From contig OZ244836.1 in the NCBI GenBank assembly GCA_965220645.1, positions 2,232,001-2,296,000 of the forward strand: a stretch of DNA of 64,000 nucleotides, written 5' to 3'. Below are positions 34,102 to 43,216 of this stretch, in pieces. Made by a program: the position numbers and the translations under genes. The notes beneath the pieces are model-generated. The model was not told the origin of the DNA. It searched no databases and was given only the letters and a program-made list of their open reading frames with translations. Within the stretch, counting starts at the first letter, position 1, and each line of letters begins with the position of its first letter. The stretch comes from Aldehydirespirator sp965220645. Its GTDB lineage: Bacteria > Actinomycetota > Acidimicrobiia > Acidimicrobiales > Aldehydirespiratoraceae.

Positions 34102-35121
34102 ATGAACGGGTTCCGAGGCCTGGGCCTCTCGCTGTCGAACGAGGATCCCGTCGCCGACACGCTAGCCGTGGTAGCCGCGGCGGACCGCCTCGGCTTCGAG
34201 GAGGTCTCACTCCCCGAGAGCCGGCTGTTCAACTCGGTGATGCCGGTGGCCGCGGCGGCGTTGCACTCCACCCAGCGAGTCACCGTGCGCATCGGAGTAG
34301 CCAATCCGGTCTTCCGCCACCCAGTTCTGCTGGCGCTCGAGGCGGCCACACTGGCCGACATCGGACCGGGCCGGCTGCGTTACGGGCTGGGCGCCGCAGA
34401 GTGGACGGTCAGGCGCTTCGGCATGGACCCGCCGGGCTGGAAACCGCTCACCAACACGGTCGAGGCCGTGCGGGCGGTGCGCCGGCTCACCGCGGGCGAG
34501 GAGCTCGACTTCGTCCCGACGACATTCTCGGTGGCGCCGGGGCTTCGCCTGGACCGGCCTCCGCCCGTCCCGGTACCGGTGGATGTGGGAGCGGTCAGCC
34601 GGCGGATGATGGAAGTCTCGGGTGAGTTCGCCGACGGCGTCCAGCTTGGTGCCATTACCAGCGTGGGCTACACCCGCTGGGCCCGCGAGCGCCTCGCGGC
34701 CGGAGCGGAGCGAGCCGGTCGCAACGTCAACGAGCTGCTGTTGAGCGCCAACGTGCTGACCAGCGTCGACCCGGACCGGAGCGCGGCCCGCAACGCGGTC
34801 AAGGAAGTGCTCGCCTACTACCTGGCCCGCGTCGAGGGCGTCGTGGTCGACGAGGCCGGTGCCGACCCCGAGGCGGTTGCCGCGGTTAGGGCCGCGGTCG
34901 CTGAAGGCGGCGAGCAAGCCGGCGCCGCGGTGCTGAGCGAGAGCCTGGTGGACGTCTTCGGGGTGGCCGGCACTCCCGACGACGTGATCGAGGGACTGCT
35001 GGCGTTCAAGGACGCCGGCCTCGACCTGCCGCTTGCCTGGTACACGTTCGGACCCGACCGCGACACCGGGATTCGCCTGCTGGCCGAACAGGTCCGCCCT
35101 GCCGTCGTGGGGTCTCAATAG
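34102..35121 (+). CDS. LLM class flavin-dependent oxidoreductase
   Basis: This 339-residue luciferase-like monooxygenase-fold protein has G-L-S-L-S-N-E-D near the start and L-A-D-I-G-P-G-R-L-R-Y-G-L-G-A near residue 87. The ATG at 34102 is chosen because GAGGAAA precedes it, M-N-G-F-R-G-L-G is a normal LLM N-terminus and the longer ATG at 34045 would overlap the divergent gene. F420 or FMN may be the cofactor. The substrate is unknown. It probably does not share an operon with the sulfurtransferase that follows 55 bases later. Confidence 0.83.
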   Translation: MNGFRGLGLSLSNEDPVADTLAVVAAADRLGFEEVSLPESRLFNSVMPVAAAALHSTQRVTVRIGVANPVFRHPVLLALEAATLADIGPGRLRYGLGAAEWTVRRFGMDPPGWKPLTNTVEAVRAVRRLTAGEELDFVPTTFSVAPGLRLDRPPPVPVPVDVGAVSRRMMEVSGEFADGVQLGAITSVGYTRWARERLAAGAERAGRNVNELLLSANVLTSVDPDRSAARNAVKEVLAYYLARVEGVVVDEAGADPEAVAAVRAAVAEGGEQAGAAVLSESLVDVFGVAGTPDDVIEGLLAFKDAGLDLPLAWYTFGPDRDTGIRLLAEQVRPAVVGSQ

Positions 35122-35176
35122 CCCGCGGCGGCGATCGGAGATGACACTCGCACCTCGGTCTGCGAAGCTTCATGCG

Positions 35177-36010
35177 ATGACCGAAGAACCATTGGTATCG
35201 ACGCAGTGGCTGGCCGATCACCTCGACGACCCAACGGTGAGGGTCGTGGACTGCCGCTGGTACTTGCGCCCCTTCGACTCGCGCAACGGTGACGACGAGT
35301 ACGCCAAAGCCCACATTCCCGGCGCCGTGCACGCCCGCTGGGACACCGAACTGGCCGACCCTGAGCGACCCGACCTGTGGATGCTGGCCGGCCCGGCGCG
35401 CTTCGCCGACGCCATGGCTTCCCGCGGCATCGGAGACGACACCCTGGTGGTGACCTACGACGACCAGCACGTGACCGTGGCGGCCCGAGTGTGGTGGGCG
35501 CTGCGGGTCTACGGCCACACCGGCGTAGCCGTGCTCGACGGCGGGATCAACAAGTGGCAGGCCGAGGGCCGCCCCACCGACGACATCGTGCCCGACTACC
35601 CGCGGGCGCAATTCACACCCCGCTACGACCCGAGCCTCTACGCGACCCACCAGGACGTGCTGTCGGCCCTGGGTACCCGCACACGGCTCGTGGACGGGCG
35701 CATGGCCGGCGCACGCGAGGCCGACGGCGGTGCGATCCCCGGAAGCATCACCGCACCCGGTATCGAGTTCACCGGCACCGACGGCACCTGGGCGGAGCCC
35801 GAGGAAGCCCGGCGGCGCCTCGCCGCGACAGGTGCCTGCGCGCCCGAGCCCACTATTGCCTACTGCCGCGGCGGAGTGGGGGCTTGCGGCACCGTTCTGG
35901 CCTACGCAATTGCCGGCTACGACGACGTGGCCGTCTACGACGGATCCTGGACCGAGTGGATAACCGATCCGGAGGCACCCCGAGCCATGGACGCGGAGCC
36001 TCAGAGCTAG
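35177..36010 (+). CDS. Two-domain sulfurtransferase (rhodanese family)
   Basis: This 277-residue tandem rhodanese has an inactive N-terminal domain (V-V-D-C-R-W-Y-L and V-V-T-Y-D-D-Q) and a catalytic C-terminal domain with the persulfide loop Y-C-R-G-G-V-G-A-C near residue 234. The loop begins C-R-G-G, typical of thiosulfate or 3-mercaptopyruvate sulfurtransferases. It moves sulfane sulfur to cyanide, thiols or other acceptors in the cytoplasm. The catalytic residue is an ordinary UGC cysteine codon, not UGA. ATG 35177 gives the canonical start L-V-S-T-Q-W-L-A. Confidence 0.92.
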   Translation: MTEEPLVSTQWLADHLDDPTVRVVDCRWYLRPFDSRNGDDEYAKAHIPGAVHARWDTELADPERPDLWMLAGPARFADAMASRGIGDDTLVVTYDDQHVTVAARVWWALRVYGHTGVAVLDGGINKWQAEGRPTDDIVPDYPRAQFTPRYDPSLYATHQDVLSALGTRTRLVDGRMAGAREADGGAIPGSITAPGIEFTGTDGTWAEPEEARRRLAATGACAPEPTIAYCRGGVGACGTVLAYAIAGYDDVAVYDGSWTEWITDPEAPRAMDAEPQS

Positions 36011-36449
36011 GCAGCCGCGGCAGACCGGGCCGGTGACAGAACGCAGCAACTCGAACGCTGACCTCCTGGTTACGGCCGCGCCAGCCTCGTCGTACTACCA
36101 GGGTGACTGGGGCGGCAGCGGCCCGCGCCTCATCGCACCGATCTGTGCCTACGAAGAGCTCGACGCCGAGGCCCGCAAGCTGGATCTCTTGGTGGACCCC
36201 GACACGCTCCAACCGCGCGGGCGAGACCGACAGCGAGAGCAGTCCGCCAAGGGCCCGACCGCAACTCCAACAACCCGCTGGCGCACGCTGCAGGCGGCGA
36301 TTATCGGCCAAGTCCACCGGGGGGCAGACATACGCATCGGCAAGCTCGGTTGATCATCGCGCAACAGCATTGACTATTTGGCACCAGTTGCTAGAGTCCG
36401 CTCCGGCGCGGAGTAGGCCGCGCCCCACACGACCTGACGAGGGGAACAC
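36011..36449. other. Gene-poor interval
   Basis: One weak plus frame (36033-36353, GTG start) is open here. It has no domain I recognise and becomes Arg/Pro/Thr-rich halfway, so I do not call it. The right end holds the promoter of the next operon. I see no RNA gene or repeat. Confidence 0.5.
36370..36397 (+). promoter_or_regulatory. Sigma-70-like promoter of glycerol-type operon
   Basis: TTGACT (36370-36375) and TAGAGT (36392-36397) are separated by 16 bases, and the lipoprotein ATG follows about 50 bases later with GAGGGGA upstream. The IclR regulator inside the operon is the likely controller; I could not identify its palindrome. Confidence 0.55.
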
Positions 36450-37721
36450 ATGACCAAACTCACGAGAATCCGACGGGGCCACGCGCTCGCGCTCCTGGCG
36501 TCAGTCGCGCTCGTTGCCGCGGCATGCAGCGGCAGCTCGGACGACGGCGCAGACCAAGTCGAAGTCGCCCACTACTACGGATCTGACCTCGGCCAGCAGG
36601 GGATACTCGACGTCAACGCAACGTTCGAGGCCGGCGAGGCAGTCGTCAGCCCCATCGAGCATGAGGCCTTCAAGGACCAGATCCTGGTGGCCCTGGCCGG
36701 CGGCGAGCCACCCGACGTTTTCTCCTACTGGGCCGGCGCCCGCACCCAGTCCGTGTTCGAGAACGGCCACTTGCAGCCGATCACCGAAGTCTTCGACAAC
36801 GCAGACGTCTGGAACAACTTCCCGCAGGCCCTGGTCGACGCCGGGATCCACGGCGGGGAGCCCCACCTGCTGCCGTTCGGATTCCACTACGTGGCCTTCT
36901 TCTACAACCCCCACGTGATGGAAGCGGCCGGAGTCACCGAGATGCCGACCAACGGCGAGGAGTTCTTCGCAGCGGCCCAGCAGATCGCCGACAGCGGCGT
37001 AAAGCCCATCGCTCTGGGCTCCATGAACCGCTGGCCGGCCCAGTTCTGGTTCGACTTCCTCATCCTGCGCACAGCCGGACCCGACTACCGGGCCAAGCTG
37101 ATGTCGGGCGAGGCGTCCTACACCGACCCGCAGGTCGTCGCGGCGATGGAGCTCTGGAAGGACCTAGCGGACGCCGGATTCTTCGTCGACGATGCCAACG
37201 CCTACACGTGGACCGACGCGGCCGACCAGGTCGCCAACGGGGAGGCCGCCATGACCCTGATGGGCACATGGATCACCGGTTACTGGAACGGCATCGGCCT
37301 CGAGCCCGTGACCGACTACGACTTCTTCAACTTCCCGGTGCTCGATCCCGCCATCGAGAACGCCGCCCTGGGACCGATCGACGGATGGGCCCTGTCGGCC
37401 GACGCGGCCAATCCTGACGGCGCCAAGGCGCTGCTGGAGCACTACGCCGAGGCCGGCAACCAGCTCACCTGGGCATTGGAGCAGGGGGCGCTGCCGCCCA
37501 ACTCCAACGCGGACACCACCCAGTTGAACCCCGTCATGGCCAAGGCGCTGGTCGAAGTGGGCAAAGCCGACTCCTACTCGTTCAACTACGACCTCGCGAC
37601 ACCACCGCCGGTGGCTGAGGTCGGTCTGGACATGTTCCAGGCGTTCATGGACGACCCGTCGGGCTACGCCGACCAGCTGTCGAGCGCCCAGTCCGACGCT
37701 CAGGCCGCCTTCGCGGGCTAG
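36450..37721 (+). CDS. CUT1 sugar/polyol ABC substrate-binding lipoprotein
   Basis: This 423-residue family-1 extracellular binding protein has a signal peptide ending L-V-A-A-A-C with lipidated Cys26, then directly the binding domain. G-G-E-P-P-D-V-F-S-Y-W and F-G-F-H-Y-V-A-F-F-Y-N are typical carbohydrate-binder blocks. It is the receptor for the permeases at 37889 and 38754. The operon also encodes GlpD and GlpK, so the ligand may be glycerol, a polyol or a glycerol-containing sugar. A GC-rich hairpin separates it from the permeases, probably keeping the receptor in excess. Confidence 0.88.
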   Translation: MTKLTRIRRGHALALLASVALVAAACSGSSDDGADQVEVAHYYGSDLGQQGILDVNATFEAGEAVVSPIEHEAFKDQILVALAGGEPPDVFSYWAGARTQSVFENGHLQPITEVFDNADVWNNFPQALVDAGIHGGEPHLLPFGFHYVAFFYNPHVMEAAGVTEMPTNGEEFFAAAQQIADSGVKPIALGSMNRWPAQFWFDFLILRTAGPDYRAKLMSGEASYTDPQVVAAMELWKDLADAGFFVDDANAYTWTDAADQVANGEAAMTLMGTWITGYWNGIGLEPVTDYDFFNFPVLDPAIENAALGPIDGWALSADAANPDGAKALLEHYAEAGNQLTWALEQGALPPNSNADTTQLNPVMAKALVEVGKADSYSFNYDLATPPPVAEVGLDMFQAFMDDPSGYADQLSSAQSDAQAAFAG

Positions 37722-37786
37722 AGCCAGCAGCCGGAGACGCCTATCGCCATCCGTCGGTCTCGCTCACCGGCCTGAATCGGTGCTGT

Positions 37787-37826
37787 CGGCGGCGCCGGGC
37801 CCGTCCCCCCGGGTCCGGCGCCGCCG
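37787..37826 (+). terminator. 12-bp GC hairpin between receptor and permeases
   Basis: CGGCGGCGCCGG (37787-37798) pairs with CCGGCGCCGCCG (37815-37826); the loop itself contains GCCCG and CCCGGG. It lies in the 167-base gap after the lipoprotein gene. It probably attenuates transcription or protects the 3' end of the receptor mRNA. Confidence 0.65.
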
Positions 37827-37888
37827 GCTGCCCTGCCATCCGCGGCCGGTTGCTGATTTCCCGATAGGCATCGTCTAGGAGACGACGC

Positions 37889-38764
37889 ATGAGGCCGACA
37901 ACCCGCTGGGCCATTCTCTTCATGGGACCGCCCATGGTGCTGTTCGCAGCGATAGTGGTGCTGCCGACGGCCATGGCCCTGCGGCTCAGCTTCACCGACG
38001 CCAACCTTCTGGGCCAGACCAGCGAGTGGATCGGCTTCGACAACTTCGTCGAGGCCTTCACCAACACCCATGTGCGCAAGTCGATCCGCATCACCCTGGT
38101 GTGGACGCTGTTCGGCGCGCTGATCCCACCCGCGCTGGGCCTCGGCATCGCCATGCTGCTTCAGGCCAACACCCGCTTCGCCGCCGTCATGAAGTCGGCA
38201 CTGTTCGTGCCGATCTCCATCAGCCTGGTCGTGGTGGGCCAGGTCTGGATCTGGATCTACCAGCCCGGCGACGGCCTGATCAACCAGCTACTGGGGATGG
38301 TCGGGCTCGAGAGCCTCGAGGAGGCGTGGCTCGCCAACCGCTCGACCGCGCTGTACGCCGTGTTCATAGCCTGGGCATGGCAGCAGGCCGTGCTGGCCAT
38401 GATCCTCTACCTGGCCGGGCTCACGTCCATCCCCAGCGAGCTCGTCGAGGCGGCCCGGGTCGACGGAGCCGGCCAATTCCAGGTTTTCCGCCGGGTGATC
38501 GTGCCGCTGCTCCGGCCGATCACGACGGTGGTGCTGTCGCTCATCGCCATCAACTCCCTACGAAACTTCGATCTGGTCTTCGCCATGACGCAGGGAGGCC
38601 CGGTTCGAGAGACCGAGACGATGCCGATGCTGGTGTGGCGCATCCTGTTCCGCCAGCATGAGCAGGGACTGGCCAGCGCGGTCTCGCTGATCCTGTTCGC
38701 CATGACCCTCGTCGTCATCGGCGGTCTGACCTGGTGGGGCCGGCGAGGAAGCTATGTCGACTAG
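37889..38764 (+). CDS. CUT1 ABC permease (MalF type)
   Basis: This 291-residue permease has six hydrophobic segments and the EAA motif E-L-V-E-A-A-R-V-D-G-A-G-Q-F-Q-V-F near residue 185, which docks on the ATPase. It begins shortly after its receptor and overlaps the second permease by 11 bases. It forms the membrane channel with that partner. No ATPase gene is present in the operon. Confidence 0.93.
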   Translation: MRPTTRWAILFMGPPMVLFAAIVVLPTAMALRLSFTDANLLGQTSEWIGFDNFVEAFTNTHVRKSIRITLVWTLFGALIPPALGLGIAMLLQANTRFAAVMKSALFVPISISLVVVGQVWIWIYQPGDGLINQLLGMVGLESLEEAWLANRSTALYAVFIAWAWQQAVLAMILYLAGLTSIPSELVEAARVDGAGQFQVFRRVIVPLLRPITTVVLSLIAINSLRNFDLVFAMTQGGPVRETETMPMLVWRILFRQHEQGLASAVSLILFAMTLVVIGGLTWWGRRGSYVD

Positions 38765-39665
38765 CACCGCCCCCGTCTCTGCCGGCCGGCCGCCCGCCCC
38801 CGGGAACACCGCGCCCGATCACGCTGCCGGCCGCCGCGGCCGCGTGCTGCGACGGCGCGCCGGGATGGTGCTGATCGTCGTGTTCGTGGCGTTGTACCTG
38901 GTGCCGGTGGCCGGCGTCGTGTCGACTTCGCTCAAGACCAATGCTGAGATCGCCCAACGCGGCATCTGGGCCCTGACCGGCCAGCTGACCCTGGCCAACT
39001 ACATCGATGTGTGGAGCAAGGCCAACACCGTCCGCTACCTGATCAACTCGTTCCAGGTGGCCATCCCGGCGGTTGGCGTCTCGATCGCGGGCGGCACACT
39101 CATCGGCTACGCCCTGGCCAAGTTCCGGCCCCGCGGCGGCACCCTCATTCAGTTGGTCGTCGTCTCGGGGCTGTTCGTTCCGCCTCAAGTGCTGCTCGTG
39201 CCTCTGTTCACGCTGTTCCGAACCTTCGATCTGCTCAACACTCTGTGGCCGATGATCCTGATCCACTCCGCGGTGGGATTCTCCGTCTGCACCCTGGTGA
39301 TGCGGAACTTCTTCGAGCAGATCCCCGACTCGCTGCGGTACGCGGCCCTGATCGACGGCGCCAGCGAGGGGGAGGTCTTCTGGCGGGTCATGCTGCCCCT
39401 GGCCCGGCCCGCGCTGGCCGCCCTGGCCACCCTCCAGTTCACGTTCATCTGGAACGATTTCCTCTATCCGCTGGTCTTCACGAGCGCCCGAGACGACGTT
39501 GCCACCATCATGCTGGGGCTGCTCAACGTCAAGGGCCAGTTCACGGTGGCCTACGGAACCCAGGCCTCGCTGGCAGTGATCGCCAGCATTCCCACCGTCG
39601 CTATCTTCTTCGTCTTCCAGAAGCACTTCGTCCGGGGCCTGCTGTCCGGGGCCCTCAAGGAGTAG
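38754..39665 (+). CDS. CUT1 ABC permease (MalG type)
   Basis: This 303-residue permease has an Arg-rich N-terminal tail (about 35 residues), six hydrophobic segments and the EAA-type loop Y-A-A-L-I-D-G-A-S-E-G-E-V-F-W near residue 200. The C-terminus ends Q-K-H-F-V-R-G-L-L-S-G-A-L-K-E, the usual MalG family ending. It pairs with the upstream MalF-type protein and is followed 2 bases later by the oxidoreductase gene. Confidence 0.93.
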   Translation: MSTSTAPVSAGRPPAPGNTAPDHAAGRRGRVLRRRAGMVLIVVFVALYLVPVAGVVSTSLKTNAEIAQRGIWALTGQLTLANYIDVWSKANTVRYLINSFQVAIPAVGVSIAGGTLIGYALAKFRPRGGTLIQLVVVSGLFVPPQVLLVPLFTLFRTFDLLNTLWPMILIHSAVGFSVCTLVMRNFFEQIPDSLRYAALIDGASEGEVFWRVMLPLARPALAALATLQFTFIWNDFLYPLVFTSARDDVATIMLGLLNVKGQFTVAYGTQASLAVIASIPTVAIFFVFQKHFVRGLLSGALKE

Positions 39666-39667
39666 TG

Positions 39668-40810
39668 ATGTTGCGGGTAGGAATCATCGGTTGCGGCCGG
39701 ATCTCGGACCTCCACGTCCTCGGCTACCGCGGCCGCACCGACGCCAGGATCGTCGCGGTCTGCGATGTCGAACGCGAGAATGCGCAATCCAAGCTCAGGC
39801 AGTGGGGGTTGCCCGAAGCGGCAGTCTTCGAGGACCACCGCGAGATGTGCGAATCGGGTCTCATAGACTTGGTCGAGATCATCGTCCCACACCACCTGCA
39901 CTACGAGATCGCCGCGTTCGCCATCGGCTGCGACCTGCATGTGTCATTGCAGAAGCCGGTGTCGCTGAGCCTCGCCGACGCCGATCGGCTCGTGAGCGCG
40001 GCCAACGAGACGTCGCGGGTGGTGCGCCTCTATGAGAACTTCCTGTTCTACCCACCGGTCCTGAAGGCACTGGAACTCATCGAGCAGGGCCTCATCGGCG
40101 AGCCGCTGTCGGTGCGACTCAAGAGCAACGCCGGCTACAGCCCGAACGCATGGGACATCCCCTTCCCGGCGCTGCTGTGGCGCCACACGCCAGACGAGTG
40201 CGGCGGCGGACCGCTGGTGTTCGACGACGGCCATCACAAGTTCTCGCTGGCCTGGATCGTGCTGGGGCAGCCCTCGGAGGTGCACGCCTGGATCGGATCC
40301 ACCTTCGTGCTGTCGTTCGAGCTGGACTCTCCCTCCCTGGTGTCGATGCGTTACGAGTCCGGCGCGATCGCGAACCTGGAGGTCGTCTACTCGCAGGAAC
40401 TGCTTATTCAGGGCACCGAGCACTACGCGCAAGACGATCGGATGGAGATCACCGGCACCAAGGGGGTGGTCTGGGTCAACCGCGGCCATGGGCAGATCGG
40501 CGACACACCACCGGTTGTCAGCTACACCGACGGGCGTATCGAGACCTACGAGTGCCCGACGGGCTGGGAGCAGTCCTTCATCGGAGCGACCGGCAGCCTG
40601 CTGGACACCCTCGCCACGGGGCGCAAGCCGATCCTCACCCTGGCTGAAGGCCGCGACGTGCTGGCGGCCGCTCTCGCCGCGCAGCGGTCGGCCAAGGACG
40701 GATCGGTGGTCGCCGTACAGGACCCGGTTGGCCGGCCGGCCCCGGCGGTGCGGGCCGAGCTGGTCGCATCGGCTACCACCGGGGGCTCTATCACAGGAGG
40801 AGGCGCCTGA
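39668..40810 (+). CDS. Gfo/Idh/MocA family oxidoreductase
   Basis: This 380-residue NAD(P)-dependent sugar or polyol dehydrogenase has the Rossmann motif G-I-I-G-C-G-R-I-S at residues 5-13, V-P-H-H-L-H-Y-E and L-Q-K-P-V-S-L-S in place of the usual E-K-P. It contains a D-D-G-H-H-K-F loop with the catalytic His. The Glu-to-Gln change in E-K-P is unusual, because the Lys is catalytic and the Glu is normally conserved. It is embedded in the glycerol-type operon and probably oxidises the imported polyol or sugar. Confidence 0.87.
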   Translation: MLRVGIIGCGRISDLHVLGYRGRTDARIVAVCDVERENAQSKLRQWGLPEAAVFEDHREMCESGLIDLVEIIVPHHLHYEIAAFAIGCDLHVSLQKPVSLSLADADRLVSAANETSRVVRLYENFLFYPPVLKALELIEQGLIGEPLSVRLKSNAGYSPNAWDIPFPALLWRHTPDECGGGPLVFDDGHHKFSLAWIVLGQPSEVHAWIGSTFVLSFELDSPSLVSMRYESGAIANLEVVYSQELLIQGTEHYAQDDRMEITGTKGVVWVNRGHGQIGDTPPVVSYTDGRIETYECPTGWEQSFIGATGSLLDTLATGRKPILTLAEGRDVLAAALAAQRSAKDGSVVAVQDPVGRPAPAVRAELVASATTGGSITGGGA

Positions 40811-40811
40811 C

Positions 40812-41624
40812 GTGGCCGGGTCCGAGCCTCGCGTGGGAGGCGCTCTGATGACCGGTCTCGACGTGCTCGAGGCGCTCGGTTCGGCTCCCGGGCCGATCGG
40901 GCTGAGCGAGCTCGCCCGAATGCTGGACGCCGACAACGGCCACGTGCATCGGCTCCTGGGAGTGCTCACCAAGCGCGACTACGTGCATCGCGACGAGGCC
41001 AACAAGACCTACACCCTGGGTGCCGGAGTGGTGCAGCTGGCCGGTTCGCTGCTGCGCAACATGGATCTGGTCACCGAGTCCCGACCGCTGATGCGGGAGT
41101 TGATGAACCTCACCGGGGAGTCCGTCCACCTCGCCCACCGCACACCGGTCGGCGGTGTCTACCTGGCCAGGGAGCGGCTGGCCCGCCGGGTCACGGTGGA
41201 GACGGAGATCGGATCTCCGGTCGTTGTCCACGCCACCTCCACCGGCAAGGCCCTCTACTGCCGCGACTCGGCCGAGACGCTGGAGACGGTGATCGATCTC
41301 GACGCCATGGAGCGATTCACCGAGCACACCATCACCGACCGTGCTGGGCTGCTGCGGGATCTGGCCACAACGGCTGAGCGCGGCTTCGCGCTCGACAACG
41401 AGGAACTGAGCATCGGGGTTCGCTGCGTGGCGTCTCCGGTAGTCGACATCGGTGGGAATATCCGGGCCTCCATCGGCATCTCGGGACCGGCGACGCGTCT
41501 AGGCGCAGACACGATAGGAGAGTGCGCTGTGCTGGTGTGCATGGCAGCCAAGACCCTGTCGGAGCTCTTAGGCGGGGAGTGGGACTTCCCGCTGCCCTCG
41601 TCCGGACCTGTCGCCTTCGAATGA
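40812..41624 (+). CDS. IclR-family regulator
   Basis: This 270-residue protein has an N-terminal winged helix (I-G-L-S-E-L-A-R-M-L-D and G-H-V-H-R-L-L-G-V-L) and a C-terminal IclR effector domain (V-H-A-T-S-T-G-K-A-L-Y and I-G-V-R-C-V-A-S-P-V). The GTG at 40812 follows AGGAGGAG, a strong ribosome binding site; an internal ATG at 40848 is possible. It is embedded between the oxidoreductase and glpD, so it most likely controls this operon. Its stop overlaps the glpD ATG (ATGA). Confidence 0.92.
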   Translation: MAGSEPRVGGALMTGLDVLEALGSAPGPIGLSELARMLDADNGHVHRLLGVLTKRDYVHRDEANKTYTLGAGVVQLAGSLLRNMDLVTESRPLMRELMNLTGESVHLAHRTPVGGVYLARERLARRVTVETEIGSPVVVHATSTGKALYCRDSAETLETVIDLDAMERFTEHTITDRAGLLRDLATTAERGFALDNEELSIGVRCVASPVVDIGGNIRASIGISGPATRLGADTIGECAVLVCMAAKTLSELLGGEWDFPLPSSGPVAFE

Positions 41625-43216
41625 GCGCCGCGGAAGCGACTACGCCGACCAACGGTTCGTTCCACGCAACCGAGCTACGAGACGAACATCTGGCGCGACT
41701 GACCGGTCAGGACCATGATGCACTTGTCGTGGGCGGAGGCATCAACGGGGCCATCTCGGCTCTGGCCCTGGCCACCCACGGCCTGCGGGTGGCTCTCATA
41801 GAGTCCGAGGACTTCGGCTCGGGCGTGAGCCAGGAGTCCTCGAATCTCATCTGGGGTGGCTTCAAGTATCTGCAGACCTACGACGTGGGGTTGGTCGCGG
41901 GTCTCTGCCGCTCTCGCAATCTGCTGGCCCGCTCCTACGCCAGCCGCGTCCGGGAAGTCCGGTTCCTGGCCGCGCTCGGCCCGACATCGCCGTACTCGCC
42001 CACCTACGCCGCGCTCGGCGCCCACGCATACTGGGCCCTCGGGCGATTCGCCACAGAGCGTCCCCGGCTACTCTCGCCCCGTTCGGTTGCGATGGCCGAG
42101 CCCACCATCGCATCGGACGACGTGCAGGGCGCCGTCGAGTACTCGGACTACCTGCTGGCCGACAACGATGCTCGCTTCGTGCTCCAACTCCTGCTCGATG
42201 CCGTCGACAACGGCGCCATCGCAGTGTCGAGAATGCGGCTCGACGGAGCGGAACGGGCCCGTGGTGGCTGGCGAGCCGACGTGACCGACCGGCTCTCAGG
42301 CGGCCAGCACACGGTCTCAGCCGGGCTGCTGATCAATGCTGCCGGTCCGCGAGCCGGTGAGCTCGCCACACTCACCGGCACCTCGCTTCGCCAGGCGCTG
42401 TGCTTCTCGAAGGGCGCGCACATCGTTGTGCCGCAGGTGACCGAGTCGGGCCGCGTGCTTGCGTTCTTCGACGATGACCAGCGGCTGTTCTACGTCATCC
42501 CGATGGGCCATCGGTCCCTCATCGGCACGACCGACACCCGCGTGGAGGAGACTGAGGCGTCGGTCACGCACGACGATCGCGACTTCCTGCTGGAGCAGGC
42601 CAACGCCCGGCTCCGGCTGCCTCGTCCCCTGCGTGACGAGGACATCATCGCGTACCGCTGCGGCGTGCGGGCCCTGGTGGTCGACGAGGGCGAGGACACA
42701 GACCGCGACTGGACCGAGCTGTCGCGCCGCCACTCTGTCGAGGCGGACGAGCAGCGCGGCACGGTCTCGATTCTCGGCGGCAAGCTCAGCGACTGCCTCA
42801 ATGTTGGCGAAGAGGTCGTGACGGCGGCCCGCGCGTGCGGCCTCGAACCCGCGGCCCCGGATCGAGCCTGGTTTGGCGAACCGCCCGAAGGCGTGCGCGC
42901 CCGCTTCCATCGCAGCGCGGCTCGGGTGGGGATCGACGAGCCCGCCGCGGCGAGGCTCTGGCGCCGCTACGGCCGACGCGCTCTGGAAGTTACCGACCTC
43001 GTAGAGGAGTCGTCCGACTTGGGCGAACCCCTCAGCGAGGTCGTCGAATGCTCGGCCGCAGAGGTCATGGTCATGGCCCGTCACGAGCACATCCTCTCGA
43101 TGGACGACTTCCTGCGACGCCGTACCATGCTGGCGATGCTCGAGACCGGTGAGACGCTCAACCGCGATCCGGGCGTCGAGCGGGCCGAGGGTCTTCTGTT
43201 CGGAGCGGCGGCATGA
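41621..43216 (+). CDS. glpD: FAD-dependent glycerol-3-phosphate dehydrogenase
   Basis: This 531-residue GlpD-type flavoenzyme oxidises glycerol-3-phosphate to dihydroxyacetone phosphate and feeds electrons to quinone. It has the FAD dinucleotide motif V-V-G-G-G-I-N-G-A (about residues 38-46), the S-S-N-L-I-W-G-G-F-K-Y-L-Q block and a second L-I-G-T-T-D-T-R. The conserved S-S-x-x-x-x-G-G-x-R/K-Y-L is normally S-S-K-L-I-H-G-G; here it reads S-S-N-L-I-W-G-G, which may signal a divergent subfamily or substrate. ATG and stop both overlap neighbours (ATGA), so it is coupled to IclR and GlpK. Confidence 0.85.
   Translation: MSAAEATTPTNGSFHATELRDEHLARLTGQDHDALVVGGGINGAISALALATHGLRVALIESEDFGSGVSQESSNLIWGGFKYLQTYDVGLVAGLCRSRNLLARSYASRVREVRFLAALGPTSPYSPTYAALGAHAYWALGRFATERPRLLSPRSVAMAEPTIASDDVQGAVEYSDYLLADNDARFVLQLLLDAVDNGAIAVSRMRLDGAERARGGWRADVTDRLSGGQHTVSAGLLINAAGPRAGELATLTGTSLRQALCFSKGAHIVVPQVTESGRVLAFFDDDQRLFYVIPMGHRSLIGTTDTRVEETEASVTHDDRDFLLEQANARLRLPRPLRDEDIIAYRCGVRALVVDEGEDTDRDWTELSRRHSVEADEQRGTVSILGGKLSDCLNVGEEVVTAARACGLEPAAPDRAWFGEPPEGVRARFHRSAARVGIDEPAAARLWRRYGRRALEVTDLVEESSDLGEPLSEVVECSAAEVMVMARHEHILSMDDFLRRRTMLAMLETGETLNRDPGVERAEGLLFGAAA

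Noticed and set aside
36033..36353. 106-codon GTG-started frame between the sulfurtransferase and the CUT1 receptor
   Set aside because: No domain, no ribosome binding site and a drift into Arg/Pro/Thr-rich sequence; not strong enough to call a gene.
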